Below, in pieces: positions 9,140-18,363 of a stretch of 64,000 nt of DNA. Numbering within the stretch: the stretch's first letter is position 1; every line of letters starts with the position of its first letter. The stretch comes from Flammeovirgaceae bacterium 311 (GTDB lineage Bacteria > Bacteroidota > Bacteroidia > Cytophagales > Cyclobacteriaceae). The stretch spans positions 744,001 through 808,000 of the forward strand of contig CP004371.1 in the NCBI GenBank assembly GCA_000597885.1. The letters run 5' to 3'. The notes beneath the pieces are model-generated. The model had not been told where the DNA came from. It saw only the letters and a program-made list of their open reading frames with translations, and made no database searches. Made by a program: the position numbers and the translations under genes.

Positions 9140-12100
9140 ACAGCCATACCCGCATTAACGTCAGCAATTTATCTGTATCTACCGGTTTAGGAATATAATC
9201 AGATGCTCCCGCTTCTATACATTTTTCTTTATCTCCCTTCATTGCCTTTGCAGTTAATGCAATTATGGGAAGTTTTCTGAATTTATAATTTTGTCTGATC
9301 TGCCTGGTTGCTTCAATACCGTCCATTTCCGGCATCATCACATCCATCAGTACTATATCTATATCCTCTACGGCCTCAAGTTTGTTCAGCGCCTCCTGGC
9401 CATCGTAGGCAACCACTATGTTCATTTCATGATTCTCCAGCAAGCTGCACAGGGAGTATACGTTCCTTACATCATCATCAACAATCAACACCTTTTTGTT
9501 TCTCAGCATTTCTTCTGGAACATGCAGCTTCATGCTGAAATCATTTCCCTGGGGCAGCTTTTGGTTCACCTTATGTAAGAATAACTGAACTTCATCGAGC
9601 AGCCTTAAATAAGAATGCTCATTTTTAATGATGATGGTGTTTGCCCATTTCTTCAGCCTGGCCTCTTCTTTTTCACTTAAATCCTTGCCGGAATATATAA
9701 TGATGGGTATTTCAGAAAGTCCTTTTTTAGACCTGATTTTTTCCATCCATTCATGGCCTTTCATGCCCGGCAGGTTCAAATCAAGAATGATGCAATCAAT
9801 CTTTTGACGCGTCAGCACCGCCTCGGCTTCTTCTGCAGAAAATGCAGCAGTGGATTTCAGGTCATGGGCCAGAAGCAATTCAGAAATAGCCCTGTTCTCT
9901 ACTTCATTGTCTTCTACAATCAGTATGTTTTCAATGTCTTTATCAGATCGCTCGGCAATGGTTGTAAAGGCATTATTTATCATCTCCAAGGTAACGGGTT
10001 TAGGCAGGTATTCATCATTATCCTGGTAATTGCCAATCACCTCCCTGTCGTAGGCCGACATAACATGAACATTCACATGCCGCAAATCTTTGGACTCCCT
10101 GATCTTCTGCAGTACCTCCCATCCGGAGGTATCGGGCAGGTTAATATCCAGTAGTATGGCATCTGGCTTTACTTCTCTGGCCAAGCGTAAACCCTCATTG
10201 CCGGTAAAGGCTTGATGCACCTTAAAGTTTTTATTAAGGGCAAAATCTGCCAGAATGCTGTTAAACGCTTTATCATCTTCTACGATAAGCAGCGATATTT
10301 CTTTCTTTTCCTTTTTCTTCAAACTATCAAACACCTGCCTAACCGATTCTGTTTTTTGCTGAACCAGCAGCTCTTCTTTTTTGGCAGGTACTTTCAGGAT
10401 TTCTTTTTTATTCTTTTCATGTGGGCTTTCTTCCCCTAGTACGCGCGGCAGGTAAAGGGTAAAGGTACTTCCTTCACCTTCTTTGCTCTGGAGTTTTATT
10501 TCTCCGCCAAGCAGGGCAGCAAGTTCTTTGCTGATGGTGAGACCTAAACCTGTGCCGCCATATTTTCTGGTAGTGGAGGTGTCTGCCTGCTGAAAGGCTT
10601 CAAAAATAAACTGCTGCTGTTCTTCTGAGATACCTATGCCAGTATCTTTTACAGAAAATGCAATAACTTCCTGCTGCTCCCTTAACTGCTCGGAAGAAAA
10701 ATGGGGCTTTTGCCTTACCGGAAATATCGAAAGCTCTACGGTACCACCATCATCTGTAAACTTGATGGCGTTGCTCAGTAAATTTTTTAAGATCTGCTCC
10801 AGGCGGAAGCGGTCTGTGGTAAGTGTTTCAAAAACATCAGGCGCAGTCGTGACTTTAAAATCTATGCTTTTCTTATAGGCCAGCTCTCTGAAAGTATTGT
10901 AGAGCTTAAGCTCGCTAACTTTAACTTCATCAAGCTCCAGCCTTATCTGCCCTGCTTCGATTTTGGAAAGGTCCAGAATTTCGTTGATCAGCTTTAACAG
11001 ATCGCCACCTGAATTATGAATGATCTGTGCATGTTCGGCCTGCTTATCGCTAAGGTTATTATCCGGATTATCTGACAGTAGTTTGGATAAAATAAGAATG
11101 CTGTTGAGCGGGGTTCGCAGTTCATGCGACATATTGGCCAGAAACTCGCTCTTATACTGGCTCACCGTCTCTACCTGCTGCATTTTTAATTCAATGGCTT
11201 CACGGGCATCCTCCAGCTCCTGGTTTTTGGTGCGAACAGCTTCAAACTGCTCCTCAAGCAGCTGAGCTTTTTCCTCCAGCTCTGAATTTTTTTCCTGCAG
11301 CTCTTCCTGGCTTACTTTCAATTCCTCTTCAGAGGCCTTCAACTCTGCATTTAACTGCCTAAGCTCCTCCTGTTGTGTTTCCAGCTCTTCGGCCTGGTTC
11401 TGGGTTTCGTGCAGCAATTCCTGTGTTTGCAGCTGTGCCTTCAGGGAATGTATGATGATAGCAATACGATCTGCCGCTATCTTCAAAAAATCAAGCTGCA
11501 AACTACTGAACTTATGGCGTGAACCCAGCTCTATTGCCCCTATTACATGCTCTGAAAAAAGCAGGGGAACTATCATAATGTTAGATCGGTCTATGGAAGT
11601 TAAACCACTTTCGATCTTCAAATATTCAGCCTGTACATCTTCCAGTAGCTTTAGTTGTTGTTCCTTGACTGCCTGGCCTACCTTACCACTACCTATGCGA
11701 AGGGATTCTATATCTTCCAGCTTCAGGTTAGCACCATTCATAGCGGCAGGCAACAATTCACCACCATCATTGTGCAAATAAAAGATACCGACTTCAGAAC
11801 CAGTATAGGAACATAAATAATGTATGATTTTCTGGCTTAGCGTATCTAACGTTTGTTCTCCTGATATAAGATTGTTCAATTCCGACATACCTGTCAGCAC
11901 CCAGTTTCTGTTAGCACTCTCACGCTTCAGGCGCTGCAGATTATTCTTCATACCCCTAATGGCGTAGCTAAGTACGTCCTGCGGTCCCAGCACTTCCACC
12001 TCAATATCATATTTATCTTCTCCAATGGCCTGTGCAACCTTAGAGAGTGCCAGATTTTTAGAAACCACCCCTCTGAATGCATCCGCTACTTCACCTATCT

Positions 12101-13163
12101 CATCCTTTCCATCAACCATTATATGTACATCTGTTGCGCCGGATCTTATGTGTTCCGCAGCTATTCTTAATCTGGAGAGAGAGGCTGAAATGATGTTTAT
12201 AATGTAGAAGCTCAGCAGGATGGCCAGTCCCAGCGATAAAATGAGCAGCCCTATCAACAAAGATAGTTCCCTTGCTTTCTCCCTGCTTTCTGCACTAACA
12301 CGGCGTGCAATTCTGGAGATCATGAGATCTTCTGCCAGCTTTATATCTTCTATGCTTTTTGTAAAGGTATTAAAGATGATGCCGGGGTTGTAATTAAAAA
12401 TATTATCCCGCTTATTACTCTCAACAAGTTGTATAAGCCCTGAAATATGTTTGTAGTTTTCAGAAGAAGTAATTCGCTGAACTTCCGTTACTGCCTCTTT
12501 AGAGGCATATCTGTTAAAATTGCTATGTGCCCTGTTGTAAAATTCACTCTGGGTAATAAATGCAGCATAATCTTCTGTTGAGAAATTACCCTCGGCCACT
12601 ACCTTCATCAGCAGGCTTCTGATTCTGCCCAGCTGAACTTTCGATTCTGATAGGTTTCTGAAGGAGATCAGATCACGACTAATCTTTACATTACTGATCC
12701 CTGTAGCATTCTCATCGATCCTGTTCAGAAAGCTGAAAATCAGTCTCCTGGAGTATATTCTGAATTCATCAACATTCAGCTGACCCTCATCCAGCTGATT
12801 CCGGTAGTCCTTTAAGTTGTTGATCAGCACAAGATCTGAAAAGGATCTTCCGGCACTATCAAGAAATAGTTTAAGTTCTTTTTCCGCTAAATTTGTATAG
12901 GATCTTTGAGATATTGCTTCTGTGACAAAAGTAGAATCACCCTCGCTTGCATAAATAATCCTAGCCCTCTCCTTCTGAAACTGATGAATAAATTCTGATA
13001 ATTTTTCAGATTCATTCAACTGCAGGCTTACCTCCCGGAGCTCTTCATTTTCCCTGATTTCTGTGCTGATTTTGGCATATACGAAATATATGAGCGGGAG
13101 CAGTAGAAGAAATAAGAGCAGAAACAATTTATCCCTGATCTTTAGATTTTTTATAAAATTCAT
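9126..13163 (-). CDS. Giant hybrid sensor kinase (sensor-HAMP-GAF-coiled coil-HisKA-HATPase-3x REC)
   Basis: This 1345-residue membrane kinase has TM1 at about residues 12-32, then a helical periplasmic sensor resembling the nitrate/nitrite-sensing (NIT) type, and TM2 near 299-322. HAMP follows to about 375, then GAF at about 424-578. A long Glu/Gln-rich coiled coil (about 580-670) resembles methyl-accepting signalling helices. HisKA has its phospho-His near 678 (ANMSHELRTP), followed by HATPase (DTGIGI, GGTGLGLTI). Three receiver domains begin near 954 (LLIVEDDKAF), 1078 (ILIVEDNEVE) and 1221 (VLIVDDDVRN, acceptor in LMDVMMPEMDG). The middle receiver keeps DLNLPG. It heads the operon with cheR, cheB and a second kinase. 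The architecture suggests a slow, adaptable multi-step phosphorelay; signal and output are unknown. Confidence 0.93.
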   Translation of the reverse strand: MNFIKNLKIRDKLFLLLFLLLLPLIYFVYAKISTEIRENEELREVSLQLNESEKLSEFIHQFQKERARIIYASEGDSTFVTEAISQRSYTNLAEKELKLFLDSAGRSFSDLVLINNLKDYRNQLDEGQLNVDEFRIYSRRLIFSFLNRIDENATGISNVKISRDLISFRNLSESKVQLGRIRSLLMKVVAEGNFSTEDYAAFITQSEFYNRAHSNFNRYASKEAVTEVQRITSSENYKHISGLIQLVESNKRDNIFNYNPGIIFNTFTKSIEDIKLAEDLMISRIARRVSAESREKARELSLLIGLLILSLGLAILLSFYIINIISASLSRLRIAAEHIRSGATDVHIMVDGKDEIGEVADAFRGVVSKNLALSKVAQAIGEDKYDIEVEVLGPQDVLSYAIRGMKNNLQRLKRESANRNWVLTGMSELNNLISGEQTLDTLSQKIIHYLCSYTGSEVGIFYLHNDGGELLPAAMNGANLKLEDIESLRIGSGKVGQAVKEQQLKLLEDVQAEYLKIESGLTSIDRSNIMIVPLLFSEHVIGAIELGSRHKFSSLQLDFLKIAADRIAIIIHSLKAQLQTQELLHETQNQAEELETQQEELRQLNAELKASEEELKVSQEELQEKNSELEEKAQLLEEQFEAVRTKNQELEDAREAIELKMQQVETVSQYKSEFLANMSHELRTPLNSILILSKLLSDNPDNNLSDKQAEHAQIIHNSGGDLLKLINEILDLSKIEAGQIRLELDEVKVSELKLYNTFRELAYKKSIDFKVTTAPDVFETLTTDRFRLEQILKNLLSNAIKFTDDGGTVELSIFPVRQKPHFSSEQLREQQEVIAFSVKDTGIGISEEQQQFIFEAFQQADTSTTRKYGGTGLGLTISKELAALLGGEIKLQSKEGEGSTFTLYLPRVLGEESPHEKNKKEILKVPAKKEELLVQQKTESVRQVFDSLKKKEKKEISLLIVEDDKAFNSILADFALNKNFKVHQAFTGNEGLRLAREVKPDAILLDINLPDTSGWEVLQKIRESKDLRHVNVHVMSAYDREVIGNYQDNDEYLPKPVTLEMINNAFTTIAERSDKDIENILIVEDNEVENRAISELLLAHDLKSTAAFSAEEAEAVLTRQKIDCIILDLNLPGMKGHEWMEKIRSKKGLSEIPIIIYSGKDLSEKEEARLKKWANTIIIKNEHSYLRLLDEVQLFLHKVNQKLPQGNDFSMKLHVPEEMLRNKKVLIVDDDVRNVYSLCSLLENHEMNIVVAYDGQEALNKLEAVEDIDIVLMDVMMPEMDGIEATRQIRQNYKFRKLPIIALTAKAMKGDKEKCIEAGASDYIPKPVDTDKLLTLMRVWLYEAR

Positions 13164-13198
13164 TTACTGATGCGTTGGTTGTGCAGCTATATTTTATT

Positions 13199-13232
13199 CA
13201 AAAAATTATGGCTGCAGGTTGAAGACACAAAA
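13199..13232 (-). promoter_or_regulatory. Candidate Bacteroidota-type promoter for the kinase-cheR-cheB operon
   Basis: On the minus strand TTTTG (plus 13228-13232) is followed after 19 bases by TAATTTTTTG (plus 13199-13208), about 36 bases before the kinase ATG. This approximates the phylum consensus of TTTG about 20 bases from TAnnTTTG. The -7 match is imperfect. Confidence 0.35.
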
Positions 13233-13625
13233 TTACACACAGACCTGGAATCCTGTTAAAGGTATGGTGCTGGCAGTAAAAACGATGGGTCTTAAGTTCT
13301 GTCTGCAAAATAACTAAACCTTTTTCTAAATGGTACAAAGTATAGCCTGAAGGTTAAAATTTTAGCTTTACCTGAACGCAGAACATATATTATGAACGTA
13401 TCTATGGCTATTATCTGATAGATGCTGTGCTGTTGCCCCGGTCTGAAGCCAGTAATTTTATTACCAGGCCTGTTTTTCCAATCATAATATTTAATACTCA
13501 GTTATTGCGGTACAGCAAAACTAGCGCTGATGCTGTTTTTACATTGCAGAGACAGTGCTGTTTTACCTCTTTTAGTAACAGTATAGGAGTTATATAAACA
13601 TTTGTCACCTGAAGGGAGTATAACT

Positions 13626-13700
13626 ATGGAACAAGTACCTTTCAAAACAGGCCCTCTCGCCCCCAATATAGTGTTGTGTGAGATGATAGGTGCAAATTAA
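13626..13700 (+). CDS. Possible 24-residue leader peptide upstream of the GT2 synthase
   Basis: An ATG with an AAGGGAG about eight bases upstream opens a 24-codon frame (MEQVPFKTGPLAPN...) that ends at TAA 13698-13700, 27 bases before the synthase start. Shine-Dalgarno-like sequences are rare in this window, which is the only reason to note it. The peptide matches nothing I recognise and may be chance. Confidence 0.22.
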   Translation: MEQVPFKTGPLAPNIVLCEMIGAN

Positions 13701-13727
13701 CATACAAACAATTTTTTTTACATCTGG

Positions 13728-15542
13728 ATGATGTATACTTTAACTGAAAGCAAACAGAACAAGCGTACAGCTATTCCAGAGAGGGAAATAAGAGCCAAAG
13801 ACGTTACAATCATCCGTATCATGATTGTGCTGGGTCTTACTACGCTTGCATTGTTCCTTTACTGGTTTTTTGATGAGAATCATGTTGGTTATGAACCTCT
13901 GTACTGGTTATTAACCACAGCCTTAGGCTTTAAACTACTACGTACTTTACATGAGTGGTATCACTATTTCTCCATTAGCAAACCTGTAAAGCCCCAGCTG
14001 ACAACAGCGTTCACGGTAGATATATTTACCACTGCCTGCCCCGGTGAACCTTGCAGCATGATCACCAATACCCTGGAGGCCATACAACGGATCCATTACC
14101 CGCACACCACCTATCTCTGTGATGAAGGCAATGATCCGGTACTGAAAGAAATTTGCGAGAAACTGGGTGTGATTCATGTAACCCGTACAGAAAAGGTAGA
14201 TGCCAAAGCGGGTAATATTAACAATGCCCTGCAGTATGCCAAAGGAGATATTTGCCTGATTCTGGACCCGGACCATGTTCCGGCACCAGAATTTATTGAT
14301 GAGGTGCTGCCTTATTTCGAAGATCCGAATATTGGATTTGTACAGGTAGTTCAGGCCTACAGCAATAGCAAGGAAAGCCTGGTAGCTTATGGTGCTGCAG
14401 AGCAGACCTACAGCTTTTACGGCCCTATGATGATGGGCATGAACAGCTATGGCACCGTGCAGGCCATAGGTGCTAACTGCACCTTCAGGAGGTCGGCCCT
14501 GGATTCAATTGGAGGTCATGCAGCCGGCCTGGCAGAAGATATGCATACGGCTATGCGCCTCCATGCCAAAGGCTGGAAATCGGTTTATGTACCTAAGATT
14601 TTAACTCGTGGTCTGGTACCTGCTACTCTGGCTTCTTATTATAAACAACAGATTAAATGGGCAAGGGGTACGTTTGAATTATTATTCACAGTATACCCAC
14701 AACTATTTAGTGGGTTTACCTGGAGACAAAAAATTCATTATCTCACCCTGCCCCTTTATTATCTTTTTGGTGTGTTCAACCTGATCGATTTCCTGATTCC
14801 GTCTCTGTCGCTGATTTTGGGGGAATTTCCGTGGTATGTGTCCCTGGGAGAGTTTCTCATCATGTTTGCTCCTTTCTTTTTTATCTCTATCTGCATCAGG
14901 CATTATGCCCAGCGATGGCTACATGAAAAAAAGGAAAATGGATTTCATCTGTTTGGAGGTATTTTAAGAACCGGTACCTGGTGGGTATTTTGCCTTGGCT
15001 TAATTTATTCCATCTTAAGGATAAAAGTACCCTATATCCCCACTCCCAAAGATGATAAGCCTAAAAATAATTTCCTGCTAAGTATCCCAAACCTGCTGGT
15101 TTCCTTTTTTTCAATTTGGGCTATTATTTATTATCAGCTTATTTACGGATATCTGTTATACAATCCCTATGTACAAATGATGGCCATGTTTGCCATGGTT
15201 AATGCAATGATAACGGGTTGTGTAGTGATCATTGGCCAGGAAAAGTTTCTGATGTCCATTCAGAAAAAATTGCTGGAACCAGCCTCCGTACAGCCTGTTA
15301 TGAAGCCAATCAGAAAAGTATTTGGCCGCACCAGGCATGGCTTTTACAGCAGTATCCGCTCCATTGCTTTTGCCATTACCATTGCTGCAGCTACAGTTTC
15401 TATAGGTTTTGTGGTTGCCGGCGATAAGGCCATGTCTATTATGGAGCCTTCTGAAAGAAATACTCAAGTAGCTGAAAAAGCCATCAATGAAAAACCCGAC
15501 AGCTGGTGGGAACATCTGTTAAAGAAGCTGGATCAGGAATAA
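13728..15542 (+). CDS. Processive family-2 glycosyltransferase (cellulose-synthase-like)
   Basis: The 604-residue polytopic membrane enzyme keeps all four signatures of processive GT2 synthases: the first Asp in LCDEGNDP, DxD in DPDHVP at about residue 180, a TED-like AEDMH, and QQIKW near residue 307 for QxxRW. Two transmembrane helices precede the catalytic domain and about five follow it. Family members polymerise UDP-activated sugars such as cellulose, hyaluronan or N-acetylglucosamine polymers while exporting the chain. No PilZ domain is present, and no bcsB/bcsZ-like partner lies nearby, so the product is unknown. The start is ambiguous between tandem ATGs at 13728 and 13731. It is flanked by long untranslated DNA and is probably monocistronic. 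Confidence 0.88.
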   Translation: MMYTLTESKQNKRTAIPEREIRAKDVTIIRIMIVLGLTTLALFLYWFFDENHVGYEPLYWLLTTALGFKLLRTLHEWYHYFSISKPVKPQLTTAFTVDIFTTACPGEPCSMITNTLEAIQRIHYPHTTYLCDEGNDPVLKEICEKLGVIHVTRTEKVDAKAGNINNALQYAKGDICLILDPDHVPAPEFIDEVLPYFEDPNIGFVQVVQAYSNSKESLVAYGAAEQTYSFYGPMMMGMNSYGTVQAIGANCTFRRSALDSIGGHAAGLAEDMHTAMRLHAKGWKSVYVPKILTRGLVPATLASYYKQQIKWARGTFELLFTVYPQLFSGFTWRQKIHYLTLPLYYLFGVFNLIDFLIPSLSLILGEFPWYVSLGEFLIMFAPFFFISICIRHYAQRWLHEKKENGFHLFGGILRTGTWWVFCLGLIYSILRIKVPYIPTPKDDKPKNNFLLSIPNLLVSFFSIWAIIYYQLIYGYLLYNPYVQMMAMFAMVNAMITGCVVIIGQEKFLMSIQKKLLEPASVQPVMKPIRKVFGRTRHGFYSSIRSIAFAITIAAATVSIGFVVAGDKAMSIMEPSERNTQVAEKAINEKPDSWWEHLLKKLDQE

Positions 15543-15623
15543 TCCGGCAAAGTAATCTCCTAAGAATCAAAGGAGGCCTGCTGGTTTTTATGCAGGCTAT
15601 GAATGTAGCTCGTTTCCGGAATT

Positions 15624-15664
15624 AAAAAAAAGCAGACAGATCAAATAATCCATCTGCCTTTTCT
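15624..15664. terminator. Bidirectional terminator between the GT2 and ppc genes
   Basis: An imperfect stem (AAAAGCAGACAGAT against ATCCATCTGCCTTTT) lies between convergent genes. A-rich and T-rich flanks allow it to act on both strands. Confidence 0.65.
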
Positions 15665-15691
15665 ATACAAATGTTGTATCGGTGCTTCTGC

Positions 15692-18274
15692 TTAAGCAGA
15701 GTTTCTTTCTGCGTTGATGATACCAAAGGAGCACCGGACTACCATTTTTTCATAAACCTCTTTTAACTGGGCATCGCCACCACCTTCTTCTATTTCCCTG
15801 ATTTTGCTTAAAGCATACTGCTGTATGGTGGTAAGTGGAAGCTCAATGCGCTGGCGCATCTGTATAGATAGCTGGTCTACCGGCCTGTCATCCATAAGCT
15901 CATTTTTACCGGAAAGCTTCAGCACATACTGCTTACTCCTTTTGTACTCTTCGTAAAAATTATTCCAGAGCTCACCATAAACAGGATTTTTAGAAAAGTA
16001 CTGAGTTAGCGGAAAGAAAGCTTTGGACATAGCCATTTCGCAATTGCCCATAAGTGTTCTGAAGAAAAGAGAGTTATTGTACAGGTGCTGTACCTTATCC
16101 CATTTACCATCTTCCTCCATCTTTTGCAGGGCAGAACCTACGCCATAATATCCCGGTAAGTTTTGCTTTATCTGGCTCCAGGAGCCTACATAAGGCACTG
16201 CTCTTAGATCATCAAGCGTGATTTTCTTATCCTTGTTACGCTTAGAGGGCCTGCTGGCAATATTTGTTTCGGAATAGTAGCGCAAGGGGCTGGCACTGGT
16301 AAGATACTCCAGGAACAGGGGATTATGCTTTATTTTATTAAACTCGTTGTAGCTCTCCTGTGCAAGTTCCTGAAAGGCTTTTTCATCTTCCTTGTCTACT
16401 GTAACCTCTTCTGCCCGGAATAACTCATTGCTGATGCCGGCATGCATCAACTGCTCCATGTTGTACTGGGCAGAATCTATAATACCGAAATTGGAGCTGA
16501 TCGTCTGTCCCTGAATGGTCAGCTGAATTTCCTTATTTTCAATATTTTTACCCATTGAGGCATAAAATTGATGGGTTTTTCCTCCACCACGCGCCGGAGG
16601 TCCTCCCCTGCCATCAAAAAAAACAACCTGTATACCATTTTCCCTGGATACCCGGGTGAGCTCTTCTTTGGCTTTGTATATACTCCAGTTTGCCATCAGG
16701 TAACCACCATCTTTGGTGCCATCTGAAAAGCCCAGCATAATGGTCTGGATGTTATTTCTCCTGTCCAGGTGCTCTTTATAGAAAGGAGTTTGGTACAACT
16801 CCTGCATAATAGCAGGTGCTGCCACCAGGTCGTCTATGGTTTCGAACAAAGGAACAATATCAATAGTGAGTTCTTCACGCTTCCACCCGCTCATTTGCAG
16901 CAGCCCGAATACCTCCAGCACACTAAGAGCCTTTGTGGAGTGGCTGATGATGTACCGATGGCAACCTTCTTCGCCATTGATCTTCTGAATTGTTTTAATT
17001 GCCTTCATGGTTTCAAGAGCATCCCGGAACAGCTCATCCTCGAGCACTGACGGATCTACCTCTTCTTTGATATCCAGCAGGGCAGCAATCTTTTCCTGGT
17101 CTGTAAAGGCAGCATAGTTTTCTGGAATTGCACCAGATTTTTTAGCAATTACCTCCAGCATGGCGCCATGTACGGAGCTATCCTGTCGTATATCCAGAGA
17201 GGCAAAGAAAAGCCCAAAGATCTCAACCTTGGCAATCAGATTTTCTACTTTGGAAACAAACAAACCATTGTACTTCTCATTCAGGGTATTGCAGATGTTC
17301 ATAAGGGTATCTACAATCTCCTGCTTTGTGATATCTGCTTTGTGACCCGGAACAAAAATGTTATTGTACAACTTTTGCTCCAGCTGGGTTAAAGGAGCTT
17401 CAACTCCTTTGAAGGTTAAGCGCCTTTTCATGGTTCTTACATCGCGGTAGTAAGAAACCGTAATAGCAGCCCGTAATTCTTCTGCTACCTGCAGCGTAGT
17501 ATCTACCTTCACAAAGGGGTTGCCATCCCTGTCGCCACCAGGCCAGAAGCCTAGGCGGATTACCGGATTGTGCAGGTCTACAACGCCGGGGTACTGCTGC
17601 TGCAGACTTGAAAGGATATTGCCGGCAGCCGGGTAGAAAGTATTTTGTAAAAACCAGATCAGTGCCCTGGCCTCCCCGAATGGCGTTGGCCGCTCTTTTT
17701 TGAAGAATGGTGTTATGGCAAGCTGCTGCAGGTATGAATTTACCTGTGCACTGTTTTCGTTCTGCAGTGACTTAGAAAGATCGTGAATAATGCCTAAAAC
17801 CGAGCCGGGGTAAAATTGTGTGGGGTGGGCTGTAAGCACCAGTCTTACTGCAAAGTTTTTCAGCTTCTCCCCCAGTTTGCCTGTGGCTTGTTTAACTGTT
17901 ACTTCAGAGCTTAAATGCTTAAGGGTACCTGCACCACCAGTATCATTGATTTTGCTGAAGGCAGCATCTTCCAGGGCATCAAACAGCACTACCTGCCGCT
18001 CTGCATACTGAATAAACCTGAAGAGCAGGTCGTTTTTTTCTTTGGTTGCCTTATAGTTGGTAAACTGGGCCAGAAAAGATTGTATGATTTCATCCGGACT
18101 TTGGTTATTGGCATAGCCTTCTTCGCAGTGAATCAGGAACATTGTCAACAAAATGCCGGTCTTTTCTATTCTGTGAAAAGGTAAAGAAGTAAAAAGGCTG
18201 TTGTAGAGCTGAAATTTAATTCCCACCAGGTTTTTATAAACCGTTAAGGGGTTACTCCCGGTTTTACTACTCAT
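15692..18274 (-). CDS. ppc: Phosphoenolpyruvate carboxylase
   Basis: This 860-residue protein catalyses carboxylation of PEP to oxaloacetate, refilling the TCA cycle. The catalytic motifs are LTAHPTQFYPGS (catalytic His), FWPGGDRDGNPFV, and the PEP-binding loop DGRGGPPARGGGKT. Length is close to the usual 880-960. The extreme C-terminus reads RNSA instead of the nearly universal (Q/R)NTG, whose last glycine reaches the active site; this may be a lineage feature. lysA lies 89 bases upstream on the same strand. Oxaloacetate is the precursor of aspartate and hence lysine, so co-transcription would make metabolic sense, though a weak hairpin lies between the two. Confidence 0.95.
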   Translation of the reverse strand: MSSKTGSNPLTVYKNLVGIKFQLYNSLFTSLPFHRIEKTGILLTMFLIHCEEGYANNQSPDEIIQSFLAQFTNYKATKEKNDLLFRFIQYAERQVVLFDALEDAAFSKINDTGGAGTLKHLSSEVTVKQATGKLGEKLKNFAVRLVLTAHPTQFYPGSVLGIIHDLSKSLQNENSAQVNSYLQQLAITPFFKKERPTPFGEARALIWFLQNTFYPAAGNILSSLQQQYPGVVDLHNPVIRLGFWPGGDRDGNPFVKVDTTLQVAEELRAAITVSYYRDVRTMKRRLTFKGVEAPLTQLEQKLYNNIFVPGHKADITKQEIVDTLMNICNTLNEKYNGLFVSKVENLIAKVEIFGLFFASLDIRQDSSVHGAMLEVIAKKSGAIPENYAAFTDQEKIAALLDIKEEVDPSVLEDELFRDALETMKAIKTIQKINGEEGCHRYIISHSTKALSVLEVFGLLQMSGWKREELTIDIVPLFETIDDLVAAPAIMQELYQTPFYKEHLDRRNNIQTIMLGFSDGTKDGGYLMANWSIYKAKEELTRVSRENGIQVVFFDGRGGPPARGGGKTHQFYASMGKNIENKEIQLTIQGQTISSNFGIIDSAQYNMEQLMHAGISNELFRAEEVTVDKEDEKAFQELAQESYNEFNKIKHNPLFLEYLTSASPLRYYSETNIASRPSKRNKDKKITLDDLRAVPYVGSWSQIKQNLPGYYGVGSALQKMEEDGKWDKVQHLYNNSLFFRTLMGNCEMAMSKAFFPLTQYFSKNPVYGELWNNFYEEYKRSKQYVLKLSGKNELMDDRPVDQLSIQMRQRIELPLTTIQQYALSKIREIEEGGGDAQLKEVYEKMVVRCSFGIINAERNSA

Positions 18275-18331
18275 GTCTTAGTGTTTTAGGTTACATAGAG
18301 TCCAGTACTATTATCTGTTCTTGTAGAAGGG

Positions 18332-18350
18332 CGGGCAGCTAATCTGCCCG
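18332..18350 (-). terminator. Hairpin between lysA and ppc (weak terminator)
   Basis: CGGGCAG, five bases, CTGCCCG form a perfect 7-bp stem 14 bases past the lysA stop. There is no T-tract on the minus strand, so it may be an attenuating or mRNA-stabilising hairpin rather than a full terminator. Confidence 0.4.
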
Positions 18351-18363
18351 TGCCTGAAAATCG

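Larger units (their letters stand above)
13164..13727. other. Long divergent intergenic region
   Basis: Some 560 bases separate the kinase operon from the GT2 synthase. It contains a candidate promoter for the kinase operon and a 24-codon ORF, both listed separately. The remainder shows no recognisable gene or terminator. Confidence 0.5.
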
